Made by a program: the position numbers and the translations under genes. A model generated the notes under the pieces. It was not told where the DNA came from and made no database searches. It saw only the letters and a program-made list of their open reading frames with translations. From Arthrobacter pascens (GTDB lineage: Bacteria > Actinomycetota > Actinomycetes > Actinomycetales > Micrococcaceae): a DNA stretch of 64,000 nucleotides. Shown piece by piece: positions 48,149 through 57,353 of this stretch. How positions within the stretch are numbered: the first letter of the stretch is position 1; every line of letters starts with the position of its first letter. The stretch spans positions 248,001 through 312,000 of the forward strand of contig NZ_JAFHKT010000148.1 in NCBI RefSeq assembly GCF_017052465.1. Reading direction: 5' to 3'.

Positions 48149-49960
48149 GTGGTCCTTCGACTTTCCAAGCTGTTCCTGCGCACCCTGCGCGAAGATCCCG
48201 CCGACGCCGAGGTCGCGAGCCACCGGCTCCTGGTCCGTGCCGGCTACATCCGCAGGGCAGCGCCGGGCATCTATACGTGGCTGCCGCTGGGTTTGAGCGT
48301 CCTGCGCAAGGTGGAGCAGGTGATCCGCGAGGAGATGGCGGCCATCGGCGCCCAGGAAGTCCACTTCCCGGCACTGCTCCCCAAGGAGCCCTACGAGGCC
48401 ACGAACCGCTGGACCGAGTACGGCGAGGGCATTTTCCGGCTCAAGGACCGGAAGGGCGGTGACTACCTGCTCGCCCCCACGCACGAGGAAATGTTTACGC
48501 TGCTGGTCAAGGACCTGTACTCCTCGTACAAGGACCTGCCGCTGAGCATCTACCAGATCCAGAACAAGTACCGCGACGAAGCGCGCCCGCGTGCGGGCCT
48601 GCTGCGCGGCCGCGAGTTCATCATGAAGGATTCGTACTCCTTCGACGTGGACGACGCCGGGCTGGACGCCAGCTACAACGCGCACCGCGCCGCCTACCTG
48701 AAGATCTTCGAACGGCTCGGCCTGGAAGTCATTCCGGTCGCCGCCACGGCAGGCGCCATGGGCGGCTCCAGGAGCGAAGAATTCCTGCACCCCACGGAGA
48801 TCGGCGAGGACACGTTCGTGCGGTCCGCCGGAGGCTACGCTGCCAACGTCGAGGCCGTGACCACCGTTGTTCCGGCCGAGATCGACTTCACGGACGCCCC
48901 GGCAGCCGAAATAAAGGACACCCCGAACACCCCCACGATCGAGACCCTTGTCACGGCAGCCAACGAACTCGTTCCGCGGAGCGAGTCCGACGGCGGTGCG
49001 TGGACGGCCGCTGACACGCTGAAGAACGTTGTCCTCGCCGTCACCCTGCCGACCGGTGAGCGCCAGATCGTGGTCATCGGTGTGCCGGGTGACCGGGGCA
49101 TTGACCTCAAGCGCGTCGAAGCCAACATCGGCGCCTACCTGCCCGTCGCCGGGGAGATCACCGTGGAAGCTGCAGGGGACGAGGACCTCGCCAAGAATCC
49201 TCTCATCGTCCGCGGATACCTCGGCCCGGGAATGTCGCTGGCTTCACCACTCCTCGGCCTGGAGGCCGCGTCCAAGCTCCTCTACCTCGTGGATCCCCGC
49301 GTCGTCAGCGGCACCTCATGGGTGACGGGCGCCAACATGGCCGGCAAGCACGTCTTCGGCCTCGTGGCAGGCCGCGACTTCGGCTGGGACGGCATCATTG
49401 AGTGCACCGAAGTGCGCGCCGGCGACGAAGCGCCGGACGGCTCCGGCCCGCTCGAAACGGCACGCGGCATCGAAATGGGCCACATCTTCCAGCTCGGCCG
49501 CAAGTACGCCGAGGCCCTGGAGCTCAAGGTCCTGGACCAGAACGGCAAGCAGGTCGTGGTCACCATGGGCTCCTACGGCGTGGGCGTGACCCGTGCGGTG
49601 GCTGCCCTGGCCGAATCCAACCACGACGCCAAGGGCCTGGTCTGGCCCCGCTCGGTGGCCCCCTCCGATGTCCACGTCGTGGCCGTCGGACGCGGTGAGG
49701 AGATCTTCGCCGCGGCGGAACAGCTCGCCCTCGAGCTCGAAGCCGCCGGCCTTGAGGTCATCTACGACGACCGCCCCAAGGTGTCCCCGGGCGTGAAGTT
49801 CGGCGACGCCGAACTCATCGGCGTGCCCACCATTCTGGCCGTCGGCAAGGGGCTGGTGGACGGCGTCGTCGAGATCAAGGACCGCCGCAGCGGCGAAGCG
49901 GAAAACGTGGCAGTGGACAAGGCCGTTGACTTCGTGGTCAACGCCGTCCGCAGCGCCTGA
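48149..49960 (+). CDS. proS: Prolyl-tRNA synthetase
   Basis: A 603-aa class II synthetase of the bacterial type. Motif 1 is seen around GIYTWLPLGLSVLRKVEQVIREEM, motif 2 in IYQIQNKYRDEARPRAGLLRGREFIMKDSYSFD, and the editing (INS) domain in the middle (about 225-400). Motif 3 is in MGSYGVGVTRAVAALAE, followed by the anticodon-binding domain. GTG at 48149 is the start. The first residues VLRLSKLFLRTLREDPADAEVASHRLLVRAGYIR are typical. Confidence 0.97.
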   Translation: MVLRLSKLFLRTLREDPADAEVASHRLLVRAGYIRRAAPGIYTWLPLGLSVLRKVEQVIREEMAAIGAQEVHFPALLPKEPYEATNRWTEYGEGIFRLKDRKGGDYLLAPTHEEMFTLLVKDLYSSYKDLPLSIYQIQNKYRDEARPRAGLLRGREFIMKDSYSFDVDDAGLDASYNAHRAAYLKIFERLGLEVIPVAATAGAMGGSRSEEFLHPTEIGEDTFVRSAGGYAANVEAVTTVVPAEIDFTDAPAAEIKDTPNTPTIETLVTAANELVPRSESDGGAWTAADTLKNVVLAVTLPTGERQIVVIGVPGDRGIDLKRVEANIGAYLPVAGEITVEAAGDEDLAKNPLIVRGYLGPGMSLASPLLGLEAASKLLYLVDPRVVSGTSWVTGANMAGKHVFGLVAGRDFGWDGIIECTEVRAGDEAPDGSGPLETARGIEMGHIFQLGRKYAEALELKVLDQNGKQVVVTMGSYGVGVTRAVAALAESNHDAKGLVWPRSVAPSDVHVVAVGRGEEIFAAAEQLALELEAAGLEVIYDDRPKVSPGVKFGDAELIGVPTILAVGKGLVDGVVEIKDRRSGEAENVAVDKAVDFVVNAVRSA

Positions 49961-49978
49961 GAACCCGCAGTCCCCAGG

Positions 49979-50773
49979 GTGCTTTCGGGTTTCGAATCGA
50001 TCCAGCCCGCCACCATCATCCTGATAGTGGTGGCGGGCTTCGCCGCAGGCTGGGTGGACGCCGTCGTGGGCGGCGGAGGCCTGCTGCAGCTTCCGGCGCT
50101 GCTGCTCGTACCGGGCATCACCCCGGTGCAGGCACTCGCCACGAACAAGATGGGCTCCATCTTCGGCACCACCACCAGCGCCGTCACCTACTACGGGCGG
50201 GTCCGGCCGGACCTGCGGACCGCGCTGCCCATGGCGGCCATAGCGCTGGCCGGCAGTTTTGGTGGCGCCTTGCTGGCGGCCCGGCTGCCGGCCGAGGTGT
50301 TCAAGCCCATCATCGTCGTGGCGCTGGTCGCCGTCGCGCTGTTTACGGCGCTCAAGCCTGACGCCGGTCACCTGACCGTTCTCCGGCACGACGGCGGGAC
50401 CCACTATGTGGTGGCCTGCACCATCGGGGCCGTGATCGGCTTTTACGACGGCCTGATCGGTCCCGGCACGGGTTCCTTCCTGGTCATCGCCCTGGTGTCG
50501 GCGATGGGGTACGCATTCCTTGAGGCAAGCGCCAAGGCCAAAATCGTCAACATGGCCACCAACGCCGGCGCGCTGCTGTTCTTCCTGCCACACGGCTCCC
50601 TGCTGTGGGGAATCGGCCTGCTGCTGGGGCTGGCCAACATGGCCGGCGGCTACCTGGGGGCACGCACTGCGGTCCGGCAGGGGAGCCGCTTTGTGCGCCT
50701 CGTGTTCCTCGCCGTGGTCGGGGCCCTCATCGTCAAGCTCGGTTTCGACGTCTGGCAGGAAAACTTCGCCTGA
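49979..50773 (+). CDS. TSUP-family (TauE/SafE) membrane transporter
   Basis: A 264-aa protein with about eight helices and the two half-repeats of the family. The first is GFAAGWVDAVVGGGGLLQLPALLLV then ALATNKMGSIFGTTTSAVTYY. The second is GAVIGFYDGLIGPGTGSFLVIAL then EASAKAKIVNMATNAGALLFF. TSUP members export sulfite or organosulfonates or move other anions; the substrate here is unknown. GTG at 49979 lies 18 bp after proS, so the genes are probably co-transcribed. Confidence 0.9.
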   Translation: MLSGFESIQPATIILIVVAGFAAGWVDAVVGGGGLLQLPALLLVPGITPVQALATNKMGSIFGTTTSAVTYYGRVRPDLRTALPMAAIALAGSFGGALLAARLPAEVFKPIIVVALVAVALFTALKPDAGHLTVLRHDGGTHYVVACTIGAVIGFYDGLIGPGTGSFLVIALVSAMGYAFLEASAKAKIVNMATNAGALLFFLPHGSLLWGIGLLLGLANMAGGYLGARTAVRQGSRFVRLVFLAVVGALIVKLGFDVWQENFA

Positions 50774-50781
50774 ACGGCCTC

Positions 50782-50810
50782 TTCGCAGGTGCCCGGGAGC
50801 GGCGTAGCAT
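50782..50810 (+). promoter_or_regulatory. Promoter of a leaderless decarboxylase transcript
   Basis: TTCGCA (50782-50787), 17 bp, then TAGCAT (50805-50810) lie six bases before the ATG at 50817. No Shine-Dalgarno precedes the ATG. Confidence 0.5.
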
Positions 50811-50816
50811 GCCTCT

Positions 50817-52262
50817 ATGTCAGCGGGTGCGGAACCGTATCGGGAAGCCCTTGCAGCGGCCGTCCGGCATGCCATCCGCTGGCTCGAAAGCCAGCCACAC
50901 CGCAGGGTAGGCCCGCAGCAGGCAGCGAAGGAACTTCTGGCAGCGTTCGACGGGGAACTGCCGCAGTCCGGCATGGCCCCGGCGGAGGTCGTGGATTACC
51001 TGGCCAGCCACGCCGAACCGGGCCTCATGGCCATGCCTTCAGGGCGCTTTTTCGGCTGGGTCATCGGCGGCACCCTGCCGGCTGCCATGGCGGCGGACTG
51101 GCTGGTCAGCTCATGGGACCAGAACTCTGCGATGCGCTATGCCACGCCAGCCATTGCGGCCATCGAAGAGGCTGCGGGCAACTGGCTGCTGCAGCTGCTC
51201 GGCCTGCCGGAGGAGTCCGACGTCGGCTTCGTCACCGGCGCCACCATGGCCAACTTCACTGGGATGGCCGCCGCGCGGTGGCGGCTGCTGAAGGACGCCG
51301 GCTGGAACCTGGACCGCGACGGACTCTTCGGCGCGCCCCGGATCCACTGCATTGTCGGGGAAGAACGCCACGAGACGCTCGACCTCGCGCTGCGCTATCT
51401 GGGGATGGGCAGCCCCACCGTGGTTCCCGCCGACAGCCAGGGACGCATCGACGCTGCGGAGCTGGACTGTGCCCTGGACCGCATCGCACTGGCCCGCTCT
51501 GCCCCAAGTTCCGGGCCAACCGAAGGTTCCGGCCCCGCCCCGATACTGGTGTGCCTGCAGGCCGGCAACGTCCACTCCGGAGCCTTCGACCCCTTTGCCG
51601 CGGCGATCGCGGTGTCGAAGGCGCACGGCGCCTGGGTGCACGTGGACGGGGCCTTCGGGCTCTGGGCCGCGGCCGTCCCGGAGCTCGCCGGACTGACAAC
51701 AGGCGTGGAGGGCGCCGACTCCTGGGCCACAGACGCCCACAAAAGCCTAAACGTCCCGTACGACTGTGGCATCGCCGTCGTCAGGGACCCGCAGGCGCTG
51801 CGCAGCGCCATGGGGCAGCACGCCAGCTACCTCCTGCAGGACGCCGACGGCTCCGGTGATCCGAGCCATAAAGTGCCGGAGCTTTCCCGCAGGGCCCGGG
51901 GTGTTCCCGTGTGGGCCGCACTGAAATCCCTGGGGAGGGACGGCGTAGCCGAACAGGTCCGCCGCCTCGCAACGTCTGCCGCCCGGCTGGCGGAAAAGCT
52001 GGCAGCGATTGATGGTGTGGAAGTCCTGAACGACGTCGGCTTCACGCAGATCACGCTGGCCTTCGGCGACGACGCCACCACCCGCGGAGTGGCGGCCCGT
52101 GTCATTGCCGACGGAACAGTGTGGATGTCCGGTTCCCGCTGGCACGGCAGGGACGTGCTGCGGATATCCGTGAGCAACTGGACCACCGACGCCGCCGACG
52201 TCGCCGCGGCGGTGGAGGCAGTGAAGGTGGCACTCGAAACGGTCCGGCGCAGCCAACCCTGA
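50817..52262 (+). CDS. PLP-dependent group II decarboxylase (aromatic amino acid type)
   Basis: A 481-aa pyridoxal-phosphate enzyme. The cofactor lysine is K309 in DSWATDAHKSLNVPYDCG. D277 in WVHVDGAFG binds the PLP nitrogen, and FVTGATMANFTGMAAAR is the phosphate loop. It resembles aromatic-L-amino-acid and glutamate decarboxylases; the amino acid used cannot be told from the sequence alone. Such proteins are common single genes in Arthrobacter. The next gene is convergent. Confidence 0.88.
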   Translation: MSAGAEPYREALAAAVRHAIRWLESQPHRRVGPQQAAKELLAAFDGELPQSGMAPAEVVDYLASHAEPGLMAMPSGRFFGWVIGGTLPAAMAADWLVSSWDQNSAMRYATPAIAAIEEAAGNWLLQLLGLPEESDVGFVTGATMANFTGMAAARWRLLKDAGWNLDRDGLFGAPRIHCIVGEERHETLDLALRYLGMGSPTVVPADSQGRIDAAELDCALDRIALARSAPSSGPTEGSGPAPILVCLQAGNVHSGAFDPFAAAIAVSKAHGAWVHVDGAFGLWAAAVPELAGLTTGVEGADSWATDAHKSLNVPYDCGIAVVRDPQALRSAMGQHASYLLQDADGSGDPSHKVPELSRRARGVPVWAALKSLGRDGVAEQVRRLATSAARLAEKLAAIDGVEVLNDVGFTQITLAFGDDATTRGVAARVIADGTVWMSGSRWHGRDVLRISVSNWTTDAADVAAAVEAVKVALETVRRSQP

Positions 52263-52330
52263 CCGTCCGGAGCACTGACCGCCCCGAGCCCTGACCGCCG
52301 CAAACGGACGACAGCTCCCTGCCGGTAGCC

Positions 52331-53365
52331 CTATGGCGGTGGCGAATCCCCGGCGGCCTGGCCTGGCTCGGGCAGCGCATGCGCCGCCGGAAGTCCGTCC
52401 AATGTCCGTCCTGCAAGGGTGCTGGCAACCCACAGGGACCGCGCGAGATCCCCGCCGTGGCCCGGCTTCGAAGCATAGGACAGGGCATTGTCCACCTCGC
52501 GGGCGACGCTCCACTGGCGGGCCACTTCCTCATCCAGCCCCGCCGCCATGCTGAAGTCCCGGCACCGGGCCCGCAGGCCTGCTTCCGGGTCCGCGGCAGG
52601 CAGGTCGGGAATCCGGTTCCACAGCACGGGGGCCACAGAGAACTCGGCTTCGCCCACCATGGGCTGCGGATCGATGGCCGCATAGGACCGGTACCCGGAG
52701 GACCCGTCCAGCCTGGCGAGGATATTGAGAAAGTGGAAATCGGTGTTGACGAGCACGTCGGTGCCAGTCCGGCGCCCCACGGCACCCCGGGTCTGGCACA
52801 CCTCCAGCGCGGCTTCCAGGAGCCACCGGGGAAAGGGCCTGCCGAGCTGTTCCCATTCGGCGGGAAGATCGTCGCTCCACTGCTCCGCCCGTGCGGCGAC
52901 GTGAACGAACTCCCGCCATTGTGTCCGGCCGTCCGGAACAATGCTGAGCTCCCGCACGAGCCTGCCCCACACGTCGGCGGCAACGTCCATTGGTTCGGAC
53001 TGGAGCGATTGTTCAGCATCCAGTCTTTCAAGCAGCATCGAGCACGTGCCGGCGTCCGAGGCGAGCAGCCGGACGGCTCCCCGCCCGTTCCAGAGAGCCA
53101 GTGCATGCCGTTCCACCAGGGCTTCATCGTGGGGGAAAGCCACTTTCAGGGCCGCAGGAACCCCCTGGGCCAGCACCGGCACCACGATCCCGCCGTGGCC
53201 GCTCCACGGCAGGGCGCCGGGCTCCAGATCAACGTCGAGATCCCACTGTTCGATGCGGCTGTGCACCAGCCCGGGGAGGGAAGCCAGCCACGACCGGCCG
53301 GCACTGCTGCGGGAGTATCGGCGCGCAAAATCCGGCGGTATGGGAAGGGCAGTTGTGCGGCTCAT
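52331..53365 (-). CDS. Aminoglycoside-phosphotransferase-like kinase (APH(6)/hydroxyurea type)
   Basis: A 344-aa kinase-fold protein similar to streptomycin 6-phosphotransferases. It has an N-lobe with GGIVVPVLAQGVPAALKVAFPHDEA and VRLLASDAGTCSMLLERL. The catalytic loop reads VLVNTDFHFLNILA instead of the usual HGDLHPGN-like form: D is kept, but the preceding His-Gly is lost, which may change activity. The metal-binding stretch is YAAIDPQPMVGEAEF. Real antibiotic resistance is not implied; many such chromosomal genes have unknown substrates. ATG at 53365 has GGGG upstream; 53374 is an alternative. Confidence 0.78.
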   Translation of the reverse strand: MSRTTALPIPPDFARRYSRSSAGRSWLASLPGLVHSRIEQWDLDVDLEPGALPWSGHGGIVVPVLAQGVPAALKVAFPHDEALVERHALALWNGRGAVRLLASDAGTCSMLLERLDAEQSLQSEPMDVAADVWGRLVRELSIVPDGRTQWREFVHVAARAEQWSDDLPAEWEQLGRPFPRWLLEAALEVCQTRGAVGRRTGTDVLVNTDFHFLNILARLDGSSGYRSYAAIDPQPMVGEAEFSVAPVLWNRIPDLPAADPEAGLRARCRDFSMAAGLDEEVARQWSVAREVDNALSYASKPGHGGDLARSLWVASTLAGRTLDGLPAAHALPEPGQAAGDSPPP

Positions 53366-53426
53366 CAGCCCCATCGTAGTTGACCGCCGTTCCGGCCAGC
53401 CGGCGTACGCCGGAGCTGCACGGTTG

Positions 53427-54170
53427 CTAGACGATCCCGCTGGCTCCCAGCAGGTTGCCGATGGTGAACGTCGCGGCAAGCGCCAGCCCGCCACCCACCA
53501 CCACGCGCGTGGCGGCGCGGAGCTTGGACCCGCCCCCGATCCACGCGCCGACGGCACCGGTGAGGGCCAGGGCCACCAGGACGGCCCCGAACGTGACAGC
53601 AACGCGGATGTTTTCCGGAGGCAGCAGGATTGCCAGCATGGGCAGGGCCGCACCCAGGGTGAAGGCTATGGCCGAGGCAAATGCGGCATGCCACGGGCTC
53701 ACGATGTCCTGCTCGTCGATATTCAGTTCCGCCGACAGGTGTGCTGCCAGGGCGTCGTGCTCGGTGAGTTCCCGGGCCACGTTTTGTGCCGTTTCCTCGC
53801 TAAGGCCCTTGCTCCGGTAAATGGCGGTGAGCTCGAGCAGCTCGTCCTCGGGCTCCTCGGCGAGCTCGCGGCGTTCCTTCTCGATCAGGTTCTTCTGGCT
53901 GTCGCTTTGGCTGCTGACAGACACGTACTCGCCCAGGGCCATCGACACTGCGCCGCCCACCATGCCCGCGGCACCGGCCGCAAGGATGGGGCCCTGGTCG
54001 CTGGTCGCGCCTGCCACGCCTACGACGATTGCCGCTACCGACACGATGCCGTCGTTCGCGCCGAGGACGCCGGCGCGAAGCCAGTTCAGGCGGTGGACGA
54101 TGTCATTGCTGTGCGGCTCGTTTTGGTGCCGTCCGTCGGGGGGAGATCCCGCAAGGTCTGCTGACTCCAT
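53427..54170 (-). CDS. VIT1/CCC1-family metal transporter
   Basis: A 247-aa membrane protein with five helices, of the vacuolar iron transporter type, which exports iron or manganese. The N-terminal helix starts RLNWLRAGVLGANDGIVSVAAIVVGVAGA, the family signature with its Asn-Asp. Then come GGAVSMALGEYVSVSSQSDSQ, with the metal-site Glu, and a cytoplasmic helical arm (about 95-150) rich in Glu that carries the bound metals. ATG at 54170 has CTGGAG upstream. Confidence 0.93.
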   Translation of the reverse strand: MESADLAGSPPDGRHQNEPHSNDIVHRLNWLRAGVLGANDGIVSVAAIVVGVAGATSDQGPILAAGAAGMVGGAVSMALGEYVSVSSQSDSQKNLIEKERRELAEEPEDELLELTAIYRSKGLSEETAQNVARELTEHDALAAHLSAELNIDEQDIVSPWHAAFASAIAFTLGAALPMLAILLPPENIRVAVTFGAVLVALALTGAVGAWIGGGSKLRAATRVVVGGGLALAATFTIGNLLGASGIV

Positions 54171-54220
54171 GGCTCCAGCAAACCACCACCGGCACCCTGC
54201 TGCCAGAGCCCGGCGGGAAA

Positions 54221-55423
54221 TTAAGCCGGCGGGGACGAGGGGGACGCTGTGGGTGTTGCGGTTTCCGGCAAGGGGGGAAGCTGCGAGGTGTCGAGCACCA
54301 GTCCGGGGACGGGGCCGGGGTCGGATCCCCAGCGGACGGCACGCTGGGCGGCTCCCAGAAGCGACGCGATGGCCCATTGCCTGGTGGGGCCGTCACTCAG
54401 CGCCACAAGATCGCCGTAGACGGGCAGGGTGCCGGCTTCCAGGCTCGCCAATCCGGTGGCAGGGTTCTTCAGGAACGACGCATCCAGCGCATATCCGGGT
54501 TCGCGGGGCGGGACCGGCGCGCAGTAGACGCGGCTGTGGGTCTCGGCCTCGTCCACCAGCGCTTCGTGCCTGGCCAGCAGGTCCCTGGCCAGTTGGCCGG
54601 CCGCCTGGCCATCGAGCCGGGTGAGCGCCACCTGGTAGCCGTAGACCGTCTCCACCTCCGTGCGGACAACTCGCCGGAGCGCAGCCGTCGCGGATGCATC
54701 ACTTGCCTCACCGGTTGGCGGCGCTGCACCCTCAGTGGGAACCGGGGAGACTGCGGCGGCCTGCCCTGCGGGCGCGGACGACGGCGACGGGTTGGCCGAC
54801 GGCCGGCAGGCGGCGGCAAGGGCACGTGGCCCTGCCGGGGCGGGAGGCAGTGCAGGGACCGCTGTCCCGGAAGCCTCGGCGAGGGCCACCGCCTGCACCA
54901 GCTGCGCGGTACCGACGGCCGCCAGCAGGCGCGCCATCCCGCCGTCGGCCGTTTGCGCGTGGGTGAGGCGCAGTCTGCCGCTGGCGGACAGCCCGGCCGC
55001 CAGTGAGGGAGCCGTGGCGAGGGGAGCCGCTGCGGCGGGGGCCGCAGACCCCGAAGCCGACGGCGACGGGCCTGCATCAGGGGGAGCGGTCAGGGCTCCG
55101 CCGGCATCGTCCGAGGAAGGGGCATCGGAGGGAAGCAGCAGCGCCCTCGCCTGCGTAGTCAGCAATGTCACAGTGCGTGAATAAATCAGCCGCTGGGCGC
55201 CGGAGGAATCTGCCGCGAGTTGCTGGCTGGCTGCCCGCAGCCGCAGGGTCTCAGCCAGGGCGGAGGCCCGTGCCTGCTCGGAAAATGGCGGGGCGGGCGG
55301 TTCCGGGGCAGGCCGCGGAATCAGCGTCATACCAAGGCTGAGGACCAGGAGCGCGGCGAAGGCCGCGAGGGCATACCGGAAGTAGCTTGCCGTCCGGCGG
55401 CTTTCTCTGGTGTCCTCTTTCAC
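54221..55423 (-). CDS. DUF4439-like ferritin-fold protein, membrane-anchored
   Basis: A protein of about 400 aa with one N-terminal membrane helix (YALAAFAALLVLSLGMTLI), a long Ala/Pro/Ser-rich extracellular stretch, and a C-terminal helical domain (TALRRVVRTEVETVYGYQVALTRL, then ARDLLARHEALVDEAETHSR) of the DUF4439 type, which has a ferritin-like four-helix layout. The function is unknown. The start is uncertain: GTG at 55423 begins just before the basic residues and helix, while an in-frame GTG at 55498 would add an unlikely N-terminus. It is divergent from rimP, the common actinobacterial arrangement. Confidence 0.7.
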   Translation of the reverse strand: MKEDTRESRRTASYFRYALAAFAALLVLSLGMTLIPRPAPEPPAPPFSEQARASALAETLRLRAASQQLAADSSGAQRLIYSRTVTLLTTQARALLLPSDAPSSDDAGGALTAPPDAGPSPSASGSAAPAAAAPLATAPSLAAGLSASGRLRLTHAQTADGGMARLLAAVGTAQLVQAVALAEASGTAVPALPPAPAGPRALAAACRPSANPSPSSAPAGQAAAVSPVPTEGAAPPTGEASDASATAALRRVVRTEVETVYGYQVALTRLDGQAAGQLARDLLARHEALVDEAETHSRVYCAPVPPREPGYALDASFLKNPATGLASLEAGTLPVYGDLVALSDGPTRQWAIASLLGAAQRAVRWGSDPGPVPGLVLDTSQLPPLPETATPTASPSSPPA

Positions 55424-55528
55424 AACAGACCATGTTGTCACGGCTGCAGAGAACTCGGTGCACCAAGGCCGCCGGAAAATCGTTACGCTAGTAGTCACAA
55501 CATCATCTATAGGGAGGCGGCCGGCATC

Positions 55529-56146
55529 GTGAGCAATGCAGAAGCCACGACTTCATCAGACCGGACCGACGCGGGAAAGGCTGAACCCGCGGCTGTCCTT
55601 AATCCCGAGGCTGAACGCCTCCGGTCTTTGCTTGAGCCCGCGGTCCAGGCGCACAGGCTGTACCTGGAGGATGTTGCCATCAACGTCGCAGGCTCCAACC
55701 GCGTGGTCCACGTGGTGGTGGACCTGCCCCAGGAAGAAACCGGCGGAGTCAGCCTTGATGTCATCTCAGACATCTCCAAGGAACTCTCCGGCATCCTGGA
55801 CAGCGATCCCAGCATGGACAGCCGCCCGTACGACCTCGAGGTTTCCTCGCCCGGCGTGGGGCGCCCCCTGAAGGAACCGCGGCACTGGCACCGCGCCCGC
55901 GGCCGGATGGTCAGCGTCAACGTGATCCAGGGGGAAAACGTCACCGGCCGGATCCAGTCGGTGGACGATTCCGGCGTGACGCTGGTCCCCGAGATTGCCG
56001 TGAAAAAAGGGATGAAACCCAGGCAGGGCGACCCCATAAAACTTCCTTTCGACAAGATCCGCAGCGGAAAAGTCGAAATTGAGTTCAGCCACCTCGACGA
56101 GGCCGGTCTGGAAAATGAGCACAATGGACCTTCTGAGGAGGCCTGA
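55529..56146 (+). CDS. rimP: Ribosome maturation factor RimP
   Basis: A 205-aa RimP, needed for 30S assembly. It has LYLEDVAINVAGSNRVVHVVVDLPQE and LEVSSPGVGRPLKEPRHWHRARGRMVSV, the two-domain signature. The first 28 residues are a variable acidic extension. GTG at 55529 has AGGGAGG upstream. The stop is followed at once by the nusA start: ATG at 56146 overlaps the TGA by one base (TGATG), so the two are coupled. Confidence 0.94.
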   Translation: MSNAEATTSSDRTDAGKAEPAAVLNPEAERLRSLLEPAVQAHRLYLEDVAINVAGSNRVVHVVVDLPQEETGGVSLDVISDISKELSGILDSDPSMDSRPYDLEVSSPGVGRPLKEPRHWHRARGRMVSVNVIQGENVTGRIQSVDDSGVTLVPEIAVKKGMKPRQGDPIKLPFDKIRSGKVEIEFSHLDEAGLENEHNGPSEEA

Positions 56147-57123
56147 TGGATATTGACATGAGCGCACTAAGACTCCTGGAGCGTGAGCGCGAAATCCCGC
56201 TGGATCTCCTCATCCCCACGATCGAACAGGCACTGCTGGTTGCCTACCACAAGTCCCCGGGCGCCTTCGAGAAGGCCCGCGCGGAACTGGACCGCAAGAG
56301 CGGCCACGTGACCATCTGGGCCACGGAAATCGACGACGACGGCGTGCCCATCGGCGAGTTCGAAGACACACCTGCGGGCTTCGGCCGGATCGCGGCCAGC
56401 ACCGCACGCCAGATCATCCTCCAGCGTCTTCGCGACGTTGAGGACGACAACGTCCTGGGCGAATTCAAGGGCCGCGAGGGCGAACTCGTGGCAGGACTGA
56501 TCCAGCAGGGCAACAACCCGCACATGATCCAGGTCAACCTTGGCACGGTCGAGGCGCTGCTGCCGCCGCCCGAGCAGGTCCCGGGGGAGAAGTACATCCA
56601 TGGAAACCGGCTCCGCGCCTACGTGATCGACGTGCACCGCGGCACCAAGGGCCCCTCCATCACGCTGTCCCGGTCGCACCCGGGCCTCGTGCGGAAGCTC
56701 TTCGAGCTGGAGGTTCCGGAAATCGCAGACCATTCGGTGGAGATCGTCGCGCTGGCCCGCGAAGCCGGGCACCGCACCAAGATCGCCGTGAAGGCCAATA
56801 CCGCCGGCATCAACGCCAAGGGCGCCTGCATCGGCGAAATGGGTTCCCGCGTGCGCGCAGTCATGACCGAGCTGAACGACGAAAAGATCGATATCGTCGA
56901 CTTCAGCGAGGATCCGGCGACATTCATCGCCAGCGCGCTGTCCCCGTCGCGTGTGAATTCAGTCACCATCACGGACGAGGCCACCCGTTCCGCCCGTGTT
57001 GTTGTGCCGGACTACCAGCTGTCCCTGGCCATCGGCAAGGAAGGCCAGAATGCCCGGCTTGCGGCGAAGCTGACCGGCTGGCGGATCGACATTGTGTCCG
57101 ACGCCGCGGCGCCGCGCGCGTAA
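56146..57123 (+). CDS. nusA: Transcription termination/antitermination factor NusA
   Basis: A 325-aa NusA. It has the N-terminal RNA-polymerase-binding domain (about 1-105), S1 (about 110-180, with LPPPEQVPGEKYIHGNRLRAYV) and two KH domains ending in DYQLSLAIGKEGQNARLAAKLTGWRIDI. It lacks the C-terminal acidic repeats of E. coli NusA, as is usual in actinobacteria. It modulates pausing and rRNA antitermination. A structured 230-bp gap follows before ylxR, although these genes are usually close. Confidence 0.96.
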   Translation: MDIDMSALRLLEREREIPLDLLIPTIEQALLVAYHKSPGAFEKARAELDRKSGHVTIWATEIDDDGVPIGEFEDTPAGFGRIAASTARQIILQRLRDVEDDNVLGEFKGREGELVAGLIQQGNNPHMIQVNLGTVEALLPPPEQVPGEKYIHGNRLRAYVIDVHRGTKGPSITLSRSHPGLVRKLFELEVPEIADHSVEIVALAREAGHRTKIAVKANTAGINAKGACIGEMGSRVRAVMTELNDEKIDIVDFSEDPATFIASALSPSRVNSVTITDEATRSARVVVPDYQLSLAIGKEGQNARLAAKLTGWRIDIVSDAAAPRA

Positions 57124-57155
57124 ACGAACGTTTCCGCAGTTCACCTGCGCCTGAA

Positions 57156-57214
57156 CCGGACCCGAAACTGCCCGCGCTAACCGCGGGCAGTTTCGGCCGG
57201 CATTTCGGGTCCGG
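57156..57214 (+). other. Two mutually exclusive stems after nusA
   Basis: Stem A is CCGAAACTGCCCGCG (57162-57176) with its reverse complement (57182-57196), 15 bp. Stem B is CCGGACCCGAAA (57156-57167) with TTTCGGGTCCGG (57203-57214), 12 bp. They share bases 57162-57167, so only one can form. Neither is followed by a strong T-run. The layout is like an attenuator, and a TAGAAT -10-like box lies downstream (57229-57234). Confidence 0.5.
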
Positions 57215-57353
57215 GGGCCTTGAGGGGCTAGAATGGAACATGACCGTGCCTAGCAGCCGGCATCAGTGTGCCTGTATGTGTGCCCGCCTCTGCCAGACGG
57301 CAGCGGCTGCGCACCGGGCAGGCAGATAAGTACAGGCAGGAAGATACTCGACA

